A stretch of 53,586 bases of DNA from CAZEER01 sp964511215 (GTDB lineage Bacteria > Fidelibacterota > Marinisomatia > Marinisomatales > UBA1611), in NCBI GenBank assembly GCA_964511215.1, contig CAZEER010000006.1:1-53586 (forward strand), given 5' to 3'. Each line of letters opens with the position of its first letter. The stretch's first letter is position 1. The translations under genes and the position numbers were made by a program. Below are positions 1-8,696 of this stretch, piece by piece. The notes under the pieces are model-generated. The model did not search any database and had not been told where the DNA came from. It saw only the letters and a list, made by a program, of their open reading frames with translations.

Positions 1-1
1 A

Positions 2-610
2 ACAGCGCACCAATTAGGAACCCCTGTGTCTGCTTTAATGGGTTGGGTTGATTGGCTAAAAAACCATCCTGAGAAAACTACAGAAATTATTCCCGAAATG
101 GAAGCTGATCTCCAGAGATTAGAACAAATTAGTCGTCGTTTTAGTAAGATGGGATCAAAATCAGATTTTGAAGAATTCGATTTGTCTGAAAGAATAGAGA
201 GAATTGTAAATTACCTAAATAGGCGTTTACCATCATTAAGTGAAAAAGTTGAATTAAGTAATGATATTCAACCGGGGATTAACATTTTAGCTAATGGTTC
301 ATTATTAGCTTGGTCTATCGAAAATATCATCCGCAATGGAATAGATGCAATAGATCAAGAAAATGGTAAAGTAAGTATCTCATTACGAAATGAAGCTGGT
401 AAGATTAAAATTAGAATTACTGATAATGGAAAAGGAATACCCAAAAAAGATTGGAAAAATATCTTTCGTCCTGGTTTTAGTACTAAGCAAGTTGGCTGGG
501 GTTTAGGACTATCTTTATCAAGTCGTATTGTAGAAGATATCCACGATGGTAATTTGCAAGTTATTGAATCTTCTCGTGAAAATGGCACAACAATAGAGAT
601 CAGTCTTTAA
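2..610 (+). CDS. Sensor histidine kinase, C-terminal part (cut by window start)
   Basis: The open frame runs in from the window edge. Reading frame 2 from base 2 gives an H-box, AHQLGTP, with the phosphoacceptor His at bases 8-10. A GTG at 26 is therefore an internal codon and not the start. The rest of the helical dimerisation domain follows, then a HATPase_c domain with an N-box (ENIIRNGIDAID), a G1 box (DNGKGIP) and a G2 box (GWGLGLSLS). The sensor region lies upstream of the window, so the signal is unknown. By family the protein would autophosphorylate on His and pass the phosphate to a response regulator, which is not visible here. It ends 49 bp before yajC and may be in the same transcript. 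The family call is firm; the role is not. Confidence 0.9.
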   Translation, partial: TAHQLGTPVSALMGWVDWLKNHPEKTTEIIPEMEADLQRLEQISRRFSKMGSKSDFEEFDLSERIERIVNYLNRRLPSLSEKVELSNDIQPGINILANGSLLAWSIENIIRNGIDAIDQENGKVSISLRNEAGKIKIRITDNGKGIPKKDWKNIFRPGFSTKQVGWGLGLSLSSRIVEDIHDGNLQVIESSRENGTTIEISL

Positions 611-659
611 TTATTTGTTCTTAGGAGCTAATTTCCCCGTCAAATTGCAAAGGTAAAAC

Positions 660-986
660 GTGGATATATTATACGGACAAGTTCAACAAGGTGGTAGTGG
701 AATCGCTGCATTTCTACCATTTATCCTCATCATGTTCATCATTTATTTTTTAATGATTCGTCCCCAGACCAAGCGTCAAAAAGAAAAGGAAGCAATGAGG
801 GAAAATTTAAAAAAAGGTGACAGAGTTATTACTATGGGAGGAATATATGGAACGGTTCAAGGATTTAAAGAAAAGAATAAACAGGCTATTGTAAAAGTAG
901 ACAATAATACAAATTTAACAATTAATAAAACTGCTATTGCAGGTCTGGCAGAAAAATTTAGCGACCGAGATTTAGAGCAAGCCTAA
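660..986 (+). CDS. yajC: Preprotein translocase accessory subunit YajC
   Basis: A 108-residue protein with one N-terminal membrane helix at about residues 17-34, followed by the family signature MIRPQTKRQKE and a small soluble domain (LKKGDRVITMGGIYGTV). YajC associates with SecDF-YidC and the SecYEG channel in the inner membrane. The start is a GTG with an AAAGG Shine-Dalgarno at 649-653, 6 bases upstream. secD and secF, the usual neighbours, are not downstream here. Instead its stop overlaps the def start by one base (TAATG), making yajC the first gene of a long operon that runs to hflX. Confidence 0.95.
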   Translation: MDILYGQVQQGGSGIAAFLPFILIMFIIYFLMIRPQTKRQKEKEAMRENLKKGDRVITMGGIYGTVQGFKEKNKQAIVKVDNNTNLTINKTAIAGLAEKFSDRDLEQA

Positions 987-1537
987 TGGCTGTATTAGAA
1001 ATTGTTAATTATGGGAATCCGATCCTAAAAAAGAAATGTAGGAATGTAAAAGATATTTATAAATTAAATGATATTATTAAAAATATGTTTGATTCCATGT
1101 ATGAAGCAGACGGGATTGGACTGGCTGCAAACCAAGTTGGTATCAATATGAATTTATTTATTATTGATATTACCCATACAGAAGAGACTGATCAGACATT
1201 TGTTTTTGTTAATAGTGAGATAATATCAAGGCAGGGAAATGAAAAAGTATACCAAGAAGGTTGCCTATCTCTTCCAGGGGTTGCACTAGATGTTAAGCGT
1301 CCAGAAAATGTGACAATAAAATACCAAACTTTAGATGAAAAGTGGCATGAAAATGAATTTGGAGGTCTAATGGCAAGAGCCATACAGCATGAGGTAGATC
1401 ATTTAAATGGTGTCTTTATCGTAGATCGAGTATCGGCAAGTGAGAAGATTAAGTATCAAAACCAATTGAAGGTTTTAGAAAATGATTCTTTAAAACAAAT
1501 AGAATTGTTTGGGAATAAAAAAGGATTTGTACTTTAA
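986..1537 (+). CDS. def: Peptide deformylase
   Basis: A 183-residue enzyme that removes the formyl group from the N-terminal Met of new proteins. All three family motifs are present: GIGLAANQ (residues 43-50), EGCLS (metal ligand C93) and HEVDH (metal ligands H135 and H139, catalytic E136). Length is normal. It is followed 26 bp later by fmt, the gene for the opposite reaction on initiator tRNA; def-fmt is a widespread conserved pair. The start codon shares its first base with the yajC stop, so the two are translationally coupled. Confidence 0.97.
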   Translation: MAVLEIVNYGNPILKKKCRNVKDIYKLNDIIKNMFDSMYEADGIGLAANQVGINMNLFIIDITHTEETDQTFVFVNSEIISRQGNEKVYQEGCLSLPGVALDVKRPENVTIKYQTLDEKWHENEFGGLMARAIQHEVDHLNGVFIVDRVSASEKIKYQNQLKVLENDSLKQIELFGNKKGFVL

Positions 1538-1563
1538 TTATTTATAATCAGGGAGGGTATTAG

Positions 1564-2490
1564 GTGCGCATAGTCTTTATGGGTAATCCTGAGTTTGCTA
1601 TACCTACCTTGAAAGCAATTAAGAGATCTAATCATGAATTGGTTTCAATTGTTTCAAATGTACCGAAAAAAATAGGTAGAAAGCGAAAGCTTCTCTTAAC
1701 ACCAGTAGGTAAATTTGCAAAAGATCAAAGTATTCCTTTAATAGAGGCTGAATCCTTATTATCAATAGATTTAAAAAATAAGTTAACTGGTCTGAATCCA
1801 GATATTTTTGTTGTTGTAGCGTACAGAATATTACCTGAAGCATTAATTTGTATCCCAAAGTATGGAGCAATCAATCTTCATGCTTCATTACTACCAAAAT
1901 ACCGTGGTGCTGCTCCTATTCAATGGTCGTTAATGAATGGTGATTCTGTGACGGGGATAACTATATTTAAGATTAATCCGAAAGTTGATACTGGGAGTAT
2001 TCTTTTACAAAAAGAAATGAAGATTCATGCAAGTGATAATATGTTTACATTAGGAATGAGACTATGTAAAGAAGGTGCTACTTTGGCAATTAAGGCATTG
2101 AACAAAATTGAAAAAGGAACCATTAAAAGCGTTAAACAAAATTCTAAAATGATGAGTCGCGCTCCTAAGATCACTAAAGAAATGTTATTCATTGATTGGA
2201 ATTGGCCATCCGAAAAAATTCATAATTGGGTCAGAGGGTTATCACCTAAGCCGGGGATGATTACTTTATTAAATAATAAGCGGTTACGTATTTTAAAGAC
2301 AAAATCATTAAATGGTTGTGAAGGAAAACCAGGCACCATTTATAGTATTAACCCAAATGAAGTACTCATTTCAACTGGAGAGGGTCTTTTAAGTCTAATT
2401 GAAGTTCAACTTGAAGGGAAAAGGGTATTGCCTATAATAGAATTTCTAAAAGGAATGAATTTAAAATCTGGAGTAGTATTAGGTAAATGA
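1564..2490 (+). CDS. fmt: Methionyl-tRNA formyltransferase
   Basis: A 308-residue protein that formylates Met-tRNAfMet with 10-formyl-tetrahydrofolate. The N-terminal formyltransferase domain has the signature NLHASLLPKYRGAAPI, with N104 and H106 in the catalytic positions and the third catalytic residue at D142 (VDTGS). The C-terminal OB-like tRNA-binding domain follows from about residue 205. The start is GTG, supported by a purine-rich GGGAGGG at about 1551-1557. The stop overlaps the rsmB start by ATGA, a 4-base overlap. Confidence 0.96.
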   Translation: MRIVFMGNPEFAIPTLKAIKRSNHELVSIVSNVPKKIGRKRKLLLTPVGKFAKDQSIPLIEAESLLSIDLKNKLTGLNPDIFVVVAYRILPEALICIPKYGAINLHASLLPKYRGAAPIQWSLMNGDSVTGITIFKINPKVDTGSILLQKEMKIHASDNMFTLGMRLCKEGATLAIKALNKIEKGTIKSVKQNSKMMSRAPKITKEMLFIDWNWPSEKIHNWVRGLSPKPGMITLLNNKRLRILKTKSLNGCEGKPGTIYSINPNEVLISTGEGLLSLIEVQLEGKRVLPIIEFLKGMNLKSGVVLGK

Positions 2491-3806
2491 AATACGGTGC
2501 TCGGTTTCTTGCTACGCAAGTTATTTCTCAATTTGAGAAACGTAATGCTCAACTTAGTTTAATACGTAATGAAATATTTTCACATTTTTCTTCAGATCAA
2601 AAATCAAAATCGAGAGCAAATATTTTAATTATGGAAGTTATTAGATTCAAGAGTAGGTTGGATCTTATGATTGAGTTTATTTCTGGAAGATCAATTAATC
2701 ATCTAGATGTATCTTTATTATCTATATTAAGAATCAGCTTTTATGAAATAATTATAGAAACTAAAATCCCCAATTATGCAGCTGTTGATTCCTCTGTTAG
2801 AATCACCCGGATAATTTTAAGTTCGAAGGCATCGGGCTTTACTAATGCTGTATTGCGAAATTTAGTCAGAAAAAAAGAAAAAGATAATAAATGGTACTAC
2901 CCATTAAAAGAAAAAAATGGATGGCATTCAATTCCACATTGGTTAGAAAAAAGATGGGTGAAACAATTTGGAAAAAAAGGTTTTTTAGATTTAGTCAAAG
3001 CTATTAATAAGCCTGCCGAAAATTTTGTTAGGGTAGATTGTGATAGGCTTTCCATAAATGATATTATTATTAATCTTAGTAATGTAGGTATTCAATCAGA
3101 ATTATTTTTAAGGAATCTATTAAAAGTAAGAGCAAGTGCAGGTGATATTCTTAGAACAAGTTTATTTCAAAAAGGAGAAATTTCAATTCAGAATCCTGCT
3201 GCTTCTATTGTGGTTGATGCTATAGGAATTCGACCAGATGATATTGTACTTGATGTTTGTGCTGGACTAGGAACAAAAACATTGCAATTATCAAATTTAG
3301 TAGGGCCAAAAGGTTATGTTTGGGCTTCAGATTTAATCAAAGATAGAATAAAAAGGGGAAAAAGCGATTTAAAAAGACATAAGAAAAATAATATTGATTG
3401 GTCTATAAAAGATGCCAGAAAGGACTTTTATCCTAAAGCAGATAGAATTTTAATTGATGCACCATGTACTGGAACAGGAGTGATTGCTAGAAAACCAGAT
3501 ATACGTTGGAGGCGTAAGCCAAGAGATATTTACAAATTATCTAGTTTGCAGTTTGAGATACTTAGTCATTGTTCCCAATTTCTTAAATCTGGCGGAACTA
3601 TGGTATATTCAACTTGCTCTATGGAAAAAGAAGAAAATTGGAGCGTTATAGAACAGTTCATTAATTTAAACCATGATTTTGTTTTAGAACAGATGCCTTC
3701 AATTATACCAAAAAACTGGATTGATAATAATGGTGCACTTAGAACGCTGCCACATATTCATAATATAGATGGTATGTTTGCAGTTAGATTAAAAAGGTTA
3801 TTATGA
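2487..3806 (+). CDS. rsmB: 16S rRNA (cytosine-967-C5)-methyltransferase RsmB
   Basis: A 439-residue protein with an N-terminal NusB-like RNA-binding domain (about residues 1-135) and a C-terminal SAM-dependent methyltransferase. The SAM-binding loop is LDVCAGLGTKT. The two cysteines of this m5C family are both present: C327 in DAPCTGTG (motif IV, product release) and C377 in STCS (motif VI, nucleophile). By family it methylates C967 of 16S rRNA. Both ends overlap neighbours by ATGA. The order def-fmt-rsmB matches many bacteria. Confidence 0.94.
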   Translation: MKYGARFLATQVISQFEKRNAQLSLIRNEIFSHFSSDQKSKSRANILIMEVIRFKSRLDLMIEFISGRSINHLDVSLLSILRISFYEIIIETKIPNYAAVDSSVRITRIILSSKASGFTNAVLRNLVRKKEKDNKWYYPLKEKNGWHSIPHWLEKRWVKQFGKKGFLDLVKAINKPAENFVRVDCDRLSINDIIINLSNVGIQSELFLRNLLKVRASAGDILRTSLFQKGEISIQNPAASIVVDAIGIRPDDIVLDVCAGLGTKTLQLSNLVGPKGYVWASDLIKDRIKRGKSDLKRHKKNNIDWSIKDARKDFYPKADRILIDAPCTGTGVIARKPDIRWRRKPRDIYKLSSLQFEILSHCSQFLKSGGTMVYSTCSMEKEENWSVIEQFINLNHDFVLEQMPSIIPKNWIDNNGALRTLPHIHNIDGMFAVRLKRLL

Positions 3807-4558
3807 AGAAAATAGCAATTTATATATTGTTTTTTTCAATAATTTGTATTCTAATAGTTGCATTATTTGATTCTCTATTAATGCCTTTATATGTTCGCAT
3901 GGATTCTGGAAAGTATATGGTGAATGTCATTGATAAAAAACTAAATTATGCAGAGAAGATATTAGAATCTGAAGGCTATCGAAGTATCGTGTCAGATACA
4001 CTTTTTTCGGCGTCTTATGAACCGGGGATAGTAGTCGATCAATATCCTAACCCTAATACTCGTGTTAAAGAAGGTAGAACAGTTCGATTAAAGATTGCAC
4101 ATACTGAAAAGATGGTTATAATTCCTGATCTTATTGGACGTTCATTTCGGAGTGCTGAACTGGCTCTTAATCAAATGGGTCTTGAAGTTGATACTGTTTA
4201 TAAAGAATATAATTCGGATGTTCCTTCAGGCAATGTTACATGGCAATATCCGAAAGGCGGTGATATGCTTAACAAAGGTAATGGTTTACATTTAACTATC
4301 AGCCTAGGTGTGCCTCCTAATTTTTTTCAGGTTCCAAATTTATTTGGCTTGAGTAAGAAAAAAGCTGTATCTGATTTAGAAAGAGCGGGATTTAAATTGG
4401 GTAAAATATTTTATCGTCAAAACGAAGATTTAATTCCCTATACTGTTTTAGATCAGTCGATAGTGGCTGAGACTATTCTTGAAAAATCAGTTAAGATTGA
4501 TTTAACAGTAAGTGTACTTGATATGCAAGATATTTTTAATCAAATGATTGACCAGTGA
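3803..4558 (+). CDS. Membrane-anchored protein with three PASTA domains, no kinase
   Basis: A 251-residue protein with a short cytoplasmic start, one membrane helix at about residues 5-25, and an outside region made of three PASTA repeats (about 37-103, 108-175 and 178-243). Repeat hallmarks are visible: VVDQYPNPNTRVKEG, VTWQYPKGG and VPNLFGLSKKKAVSDL. PASTA domains bind peptidoglycan fragments or link penicillin-binding proteins and kinases to the wall. No kinase or transpeptidase domain is present. In Firmicutes the gene after rsmB is often a phosphatase followed by a PASTA kinase; here only the sensor half is seen. A cell-wall role is inferred. It overlaps both neighbours by 4 bases. Confidence 0.85.
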   Translation: MKKIAIYILFFSIICILIVALFDSLLMPLYVRMDSGKYMVNVIDKKLNYAEKILESEGYRSIVSDTLFSASYEPGIVVDQYPNPNTRVKEGRTVRLKIAHTEKMVIIPDLIGRSFRSAELALNQMGLEVDTVYKEYNSDVPSGNVTWQYPKGGDMLNKGNGLHLTISLGVPPNFFQVPNLFGLSKKKAVSDLERAGFKLGKIFYRQNEDLIPYTVLDQSIVAETILEKSVKIDLTVSVLDMQDIFNQMIDQ

Positions 4559-5148
4559 CAAATATTAGTAATAGAGAAATCTCTAGAAAGTTTTTACATA
4601 TTATAACATCAATTGTTCCCTTAAGCTATCTCTGGATCATTAAAGATAAACAGATTATGGTTGTTGTATGTCTCATTCTAACTGTTATAGCTGTTGTTGT
4701 TGAATTTACCAGAAATAGAGTTCTGAAATTTAGAGAAATATTTAACCATCACTTTGGTTTTATGCTAAGAGAAAAAGAATCAGAAGGTTGGGTAACTGGT
4801 GCGACATGGATGGTTGCTGGTTGGACCACTACAACAATTTTATTCCCAATGAATATTGCAGTTCCTGCTTTAATTTTTCTTTCTGTGGGTGATTCATTTG
4901 CAGCATTAGTAGGACAAATGTATCCTATAGTGAAAATTCATAATAAATCTTTATCGGGTACTCTTGCAGGAATTATTACATCAATTATAGCTGGGATTTT
5001 AATTAATCAGTCGCTTCATCCTTTTATTATCGTTGTTGGTGCAATTTCTGCTATGATAATAGAACTTGTTCCATTACCTTTAAATGATAACATAATTATA
5101 CCAAACTTCTCCGCATTTATGATGTTGGTATTTCTAGGCTTACTTTGA
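4555..5148 (+). CDS. Diacylglycerol/polyprenol kinase family membrane protein (CTP-type)
   Basis: A 197-residue multi-pass membrane protein with about six helices. It starts with the REISRKFLHI motif and contains VGDSFAALVGQ (D113) and KSLSGT (K131), the pattern of the dolichol kinase / phytol kinase / CDP-diglyceride synthetase superfamily. Members phosphorylate an isoprenoid alcohol or diacylglycerol with CTP, or make CDP-diacylglycerol. The small size and N-terminal motif fit the kinase branch better than CdsA. The substrate cannot be read from sequence; undecaprenol or diacylglycerol are both possible. GTG start, with GTGA overlapping the previous stop. Confidence 0.8.
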   Translation: MTNISNREISRKFLHIITSIVPLSYLWIIKDKQIMVVVCLILTVIAVVVEFTRNRVLKFREIFNHHFGFMLREKESEGWVTGATWMVAGWTTTTILFPMNIAVPALIFLSVGDSFAALVGQMYPIVKIHNKSLSGTLAGIITSIIAGILINQSLHPFIIVVGAISAMIIELVPLPLNDNIIIPNFSAFMMLVFLGLL

Positions 5149-7211
5149 CATTTTTATCTCCATCAGCTTTTTGGCTATTAATCGCAATTGGTATTCCGAT
5201 TGCGTTGCATTTACTAAGCCTTTTTAGATCAAATACAGTTGAATTCAGTAGTGTTAGGTATATTAAACAGTTAAAGTCTAGTTCTATTCGTAACATAAAA
5301 ATTAGAAAATTACTTCTTTTGCTATCAAGAATTCTTTGTATCACTTCGATAGTTTTTATGATTGCACGACCTGTTACAAAAGGTTTTATGCCTGGGTGGT
5401 TAGCTGCTGAACAGGACGCGAGTCTAGTATTATTAATTGATAATTCTGCAAGTATGTCTGCTCAAAGTGATAATAAATCCTTTTTAGATCGTTCAAAGAA
5501 TGAAATGATGGCTTTAATGACATTATTTAATGATAAGACGAAGGTCATTATTGTACAAACTTGTCCCCCAAAAATTGTTTTCAGAGGCAAATCTAATGAT
5601 CCAGAATTACGAAGTATAATTAACACAATAGATATATCCTCATCATATGATAACATTTGGGAAACTATTAATTGGGTTCTTACTGAAGAAAAGATTAATG
5701 ATCCAATAAGAGAATGTGTGATTTTTAGTGATTTAATGCATTCTCCGGATTCAGCTTTTATATCAGGAATAGATGAATTAAGTCAATGGAAGTTTTATTT
5801 TATACAGCCTGAAACAGTGTCTAATAATTTAGGAATTATCAATGTGTCACGAATAAATAGAATAAAAACTATGAATCAACTTATTAAATTAGATGCATAC
5901 GTAAAAAATTTAGGAAATCTCAACAAAAAAAATATTTCATTAGAATTACTATTTAATGATAATCGTGTAGGGCAAGTGATTTCTGAGTTTATGACCGAAG
6001 AAAAGAAAGGATTTCTTTTCCAAGCTTATCCTGAAGAAACTGGAATCCTTCAAAGTAAAATAATGCTACCTAAAGATGATTATGATTTAGATAATTATTG
6101 GTATGATGCAATGCCAATTATGGAACAGATACAATGTGAAATCATTGGGTCTGACTCTAATGATATTTCAGTCGTTAAAATGATATTCGAAGCTATAGAT
6201 CCTGAAAGAAAGTTTTTAACAATAAGATCTAGTATACAGTCAAACCTAAAGCGTCTCTACCTTGATGATGTAGATGTTGTCATTATTCACGATTTAGAGG
6301 GTCTATCTGAAGAGGCAGTCAAGGATATTATCGATTTTTTAAAAAATGGTGGTGGAGTTATTTGGTTTCAGGGAAATCCAGACATGAATAACCTAGATAA
6401 AGATTTAATAACCAAATTAGGTTTTCCTCAATTTATTCAGCTAATTAATTCTGGGCAGGGATTCTTCACAACTCATTTGGCAGATAATCAGTCAGATTTA
6501 TTAGATGATTTACGAGTTAGGAATATAGATAAAGAATTACCTGAAATTTATAAATATGTAAAAGTTAAGACTGAACCTTATCATAATATCCACTGGAGAC
6601 TTAATAACGGGGATCCTTTTTTATTAGAATTTTCAAAGGGGACAGGTAAAGTGTTTTATTTTGCAACTTTATTAGATCTTCGATGGAATGATTTTCCAAT
6701 TCGTGCAGTTGTGGTACCTTTAATGTATCGCCTGATAATTCTGACAGGTACAGATCTTATAAATACATCTCCTGTTTTGATTGATGAACCTAAATGGATA
6801 TCTGTGGATGAAAGCAAACTCATGCATAAATGGGAAGTATTTTCACCTTCTGGCGAAATAGAAATGATAGTTCCTAAATATGATCGAGAGGGTATTTTAA
6901 TAACCAATACTGATGAATTAGGTTTTTATCAGGTTTTTAATAATGGTGTACGATTCACATCTTTCCCAACAAGATTACATTATAAAGAAAATATTCAAAA
7001 TCATATTGATCAAGAAGATATTGAATTTTGTATACCTAATGATCAAACTAGATGGTTGACTATTCAAGATGATTTTGTGACAGTTTTTTCTGAAACAAGA
7101 CAAGGCAAGTCTCTTTGGAAATTATTTTTATTTTTTGCATTCTTATTTATTTTAATTGAGACAATACTTGGTGAAAGTAAGCCTAATATTATGAAATTGG
7201 ATAAAGATTGA
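5145..7211 (+). CDS. BatA-type membrane protein with von Willebrand A domain
   Basis: A 688-residue protein. The N-terminus matches the BatA/aerotolerance regulator N-terminal domain (two helices at about residues 8-27 and 57-75, with ALHLLSLFR). A VWA domain follows with a complete MIDAS start, D99-N-S101-A-S103. A long region of unknown fold and a last membrane helix at about 660-680 complete it. Such proteins are common in Bacteroidota-type genomes. BatB-E and MoxR ATPase, the usual partners, are absent from this window. TTG start inside TTGA overlapping the previous stop; the start fits because the BatA domain begins directly with FLSPSAFWLL. The function is unknown beyond a metal-dependent protein-binding domain at the membrane. 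Confidence 0.82.
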   Translation: MTFLSPSAFWLLIAIGIPIALHLLSLFRSNTVEFSSVRYIKQLKSSSIRNIKIRKLLLLLSRILCITSIVFMIARPVTKGFMPGWLAAEQDASLVLLIDNSASMSAQSDNKSFLDRSKNEMMALMTLFNDKTKVIIVQTCPPKIVFRGKSNDPELRSIINTIDISSSYDNIWETINWVLTEEKINDPIRECVIFSDLMHSPDSAFISGIDELSQWKFYFIQPETVSNNLGIINVSRINRIKTMNQLIKLDAYVKNLGNLNKKNISLELLFNDNRVGQVISEFMTEEKKGFLFQAYPEETGILQSKIMLPKDDYDLDNYWYDAMPIMEQIQCEIIGSDSNDISVVKMIFEAIDPERKFLTIRSSIQSNLKRLYLDDVDVVIIHDLEGLSEEAVKDIIDFLKNGGGVIWFQGNPDMNNLDKDLITKLGFPQFIQLINSGQGFFTTHLADNQSDLLDDLRVRNIDKELPEIYKYVKVKTEPYHNIHWRLNNGDPFLLEFSKGTGKVFYFATLLDLRWNDFPIRAVVVPLMYRLIILTGTDLINTSPVLIDEPKWISVDESKLMHKWEVFSPSGEIEMIVPKYDREGILITNTDELGFYQVFNNGVRFTSFPTRLHYKENIQNHIDQEDIEFCIPNDQTRWLTIQDDFVTVFSETRQGKSLWKLFLFFAFLFILIETILGESKPNIMKLDKD

Positions 7212-8473
7212 TTGAACAAATTACAGTAATACAGGAAAAAGCATTATTAGTTGGAGTAGTAACTCACAAATCCAGCCAGATCAATGTTAATATATATCTA
7301 GATGAATTAGAATTTTTAGCAAAAACTGCAGGAGCAAAAGTTCTAGGAAGAATTACTCAGAAGATTTCTAAAAAAAACCCCACTACTCTGATTGGAACGG
7401 GAAAAGCAAGATCTTTAATTAATCAAGCTGAGGAATTAGGTGCTGATCTTATAATTTTTGATGATGAATTAACCCCTGCACAGATAAAAAACTATCACAA
7501 AATGTCTAATAAATTGAAGATTATGGATCGAAGTGGAATTATATTAGATATATTTCAAAAGCATGCGAAGACAAAAGAAGCTACAACACAAGTCGATTTA
7601 GCATATTTTGAATATTTATTACCTCGCTTAACAAGGCAATGGACTCATCTTGAACGTCAGATGGGTGGGATTGGTACCCGAGCTGGGATGGGTGAAACCC
7701 AAATAGAAATTGACCGACGCTTGATTCGTCAACGTATAACACGCTTAAAAAAAGAATTAATAACAATTGAAAAAGCCCGCACAACTAAGAGTCTAAATAG
7801 AAAATCTGAATTTCGAGTAGCTTTAGTAGGATATACTAATGCAGGAAAATCAACGTTATTTAACGCCCTAACTGGATCTAATGTGTTGATCCGTAATCAG
7901 TTATTTGCTACTCTAGATACGACTGTACGTCAATTAAAAATTGACGCATCGCATAAAATTTTAATAAGCGATACAGTAGGTTTTATTCGCAAACTACCTC
8001 ATAATCTAGTTGCTTCATTTAAAAGTACTTTACAAGAAGTATTGGAAGCAGATTTAATTATTATTGTTCTTGATATGTCATCGAAGCAATTAAGTGATAA
8101 TCTAGATACTATAAATGGTGTACTAAAAGATATGCGAGCAGATAATATCCCAGTTATTCATGTATTAAATAAAGTGGATTTAATATCTAATATAGATATA
8201 ATAAACAGATTACAATCGTCTTTCCCAGATTCAATTACTATTTCGGCCCAGCATCACCTAATGCTTTTAGAATTAAAGGAAAAAATTGTAGATCAAATGG
8301 AAAAAAACTACCAAACTATAGAATTAGAATTTTCATATGAAGATGGAAAAGTTATTGCTAATGCCCAGAAAGGGGTGGAGGTTTTAGAACGAGTTTATGA
8401 TGATGATGGGGTCAAATTGAAAATAAGAGGAACTAGACCTAGAATCAATCAAATTCTATCATGGTCACATTAA
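7208..8473 (+). CDS. hflX: Ribosome-associated GTPase HflX
   Basis: A 421-residue GTPase. The N-terminal HflX domain carries the family signature GGIGTRAGMGETQIE. The G domain has a P-loop G208-YTNAGK-S215, switch II DTVGF (D255) and an NKVD motif for guanine recognition. HflX binds the 50S subunit and splits stalled 70S ribosomes, notably in heat stress. TTG start within TTGA, a 4-base overlap with the BatA-like gene, so it is the last gene of the yajC operon. No start codon with a better Shine-Dalgarno is evident. A possible terminator lies about 80 bp downstream. Confidence 0.95.
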   Translation: MIEQITVIQEKALLVGVVTHKSSQINVNIYLDELEFLAKTAGAKVLGRITQKISKKNPTTLIGTGKARSLINQAEELGADLIIFDDELTPAQIKNYHKMSNKLKIMDRSGIILDIFQKHAKTKEATTQVDLAYFEYLLPRLTRQWTHLERQMGGIGTRAGMGETQIEIDRRLIRQRITRLKKELITIEKARTTKSLNRKSEFRVALVGYTNAGKSTLFNALTGSNVLIRNQLFATLDTTVRQLKIDASHKILISDTVGFIRKLPHNLVASFKSTLQEVLEADLIIIVLDMSSKQLSDNLDTINGVLKDMRADNIPVIHVLNKVDLISNIDIINRLQSSFPDSITISAQHHLMLLELKEKIVDQMEKNYQTIELEFSYEDGKVIANAQKGVEVLERVYDDDGVKLKIRGTRPRINQILSWSH

Positions 8474-8696
8474 AAGAAAGGGTAGATTGTTTTTTTGGGA
8501 TCATTCTTTGTTTATTGAATGAAGGGAACCTCCCAAATTCAGCAAACGTCCTTGATCCGCAAAAAGCGGAAAGGCCTGTTTTTTGAACCTGAAGTACAGA
8601 ACCCAATTTATTAGTATAGATCCAAAAAAATGCAGAACCTACCCATTAATCTTTTAAAAACTCTCTAAATTTTATTCAATATTTTTCATAAAAAAA
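8474..8696. other. Intergenic region between hflX and the convergent symporter gene
   Basis: This 223-bp stretch has no credible gene. On the plus strand it shows three small inverted repeats: CATTC/GAATG (8502-8506 with 8517-8521), GGGA/TCCC (8524-8527 with 8531-8534) and CCGC/GCGG (8557-8560 with 8566-8569). The last is followed by a T-tract. The rest is AT-rich with no recognisable motif. Confidence 0.5.
8550..8584 (+). terminator. Possible intrinsic terminator after hflX
   Basis: A short hairpin with stem CCGC/GCGG around an AAAAA loop can be extended imperfectly by CCTT/AAGG. It is followed after a few bases by six T (8579-8584). The stem is weak for a terminator, but it lies in the right place to end the yajC-hflX transcript. 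Confidence 0.45.
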
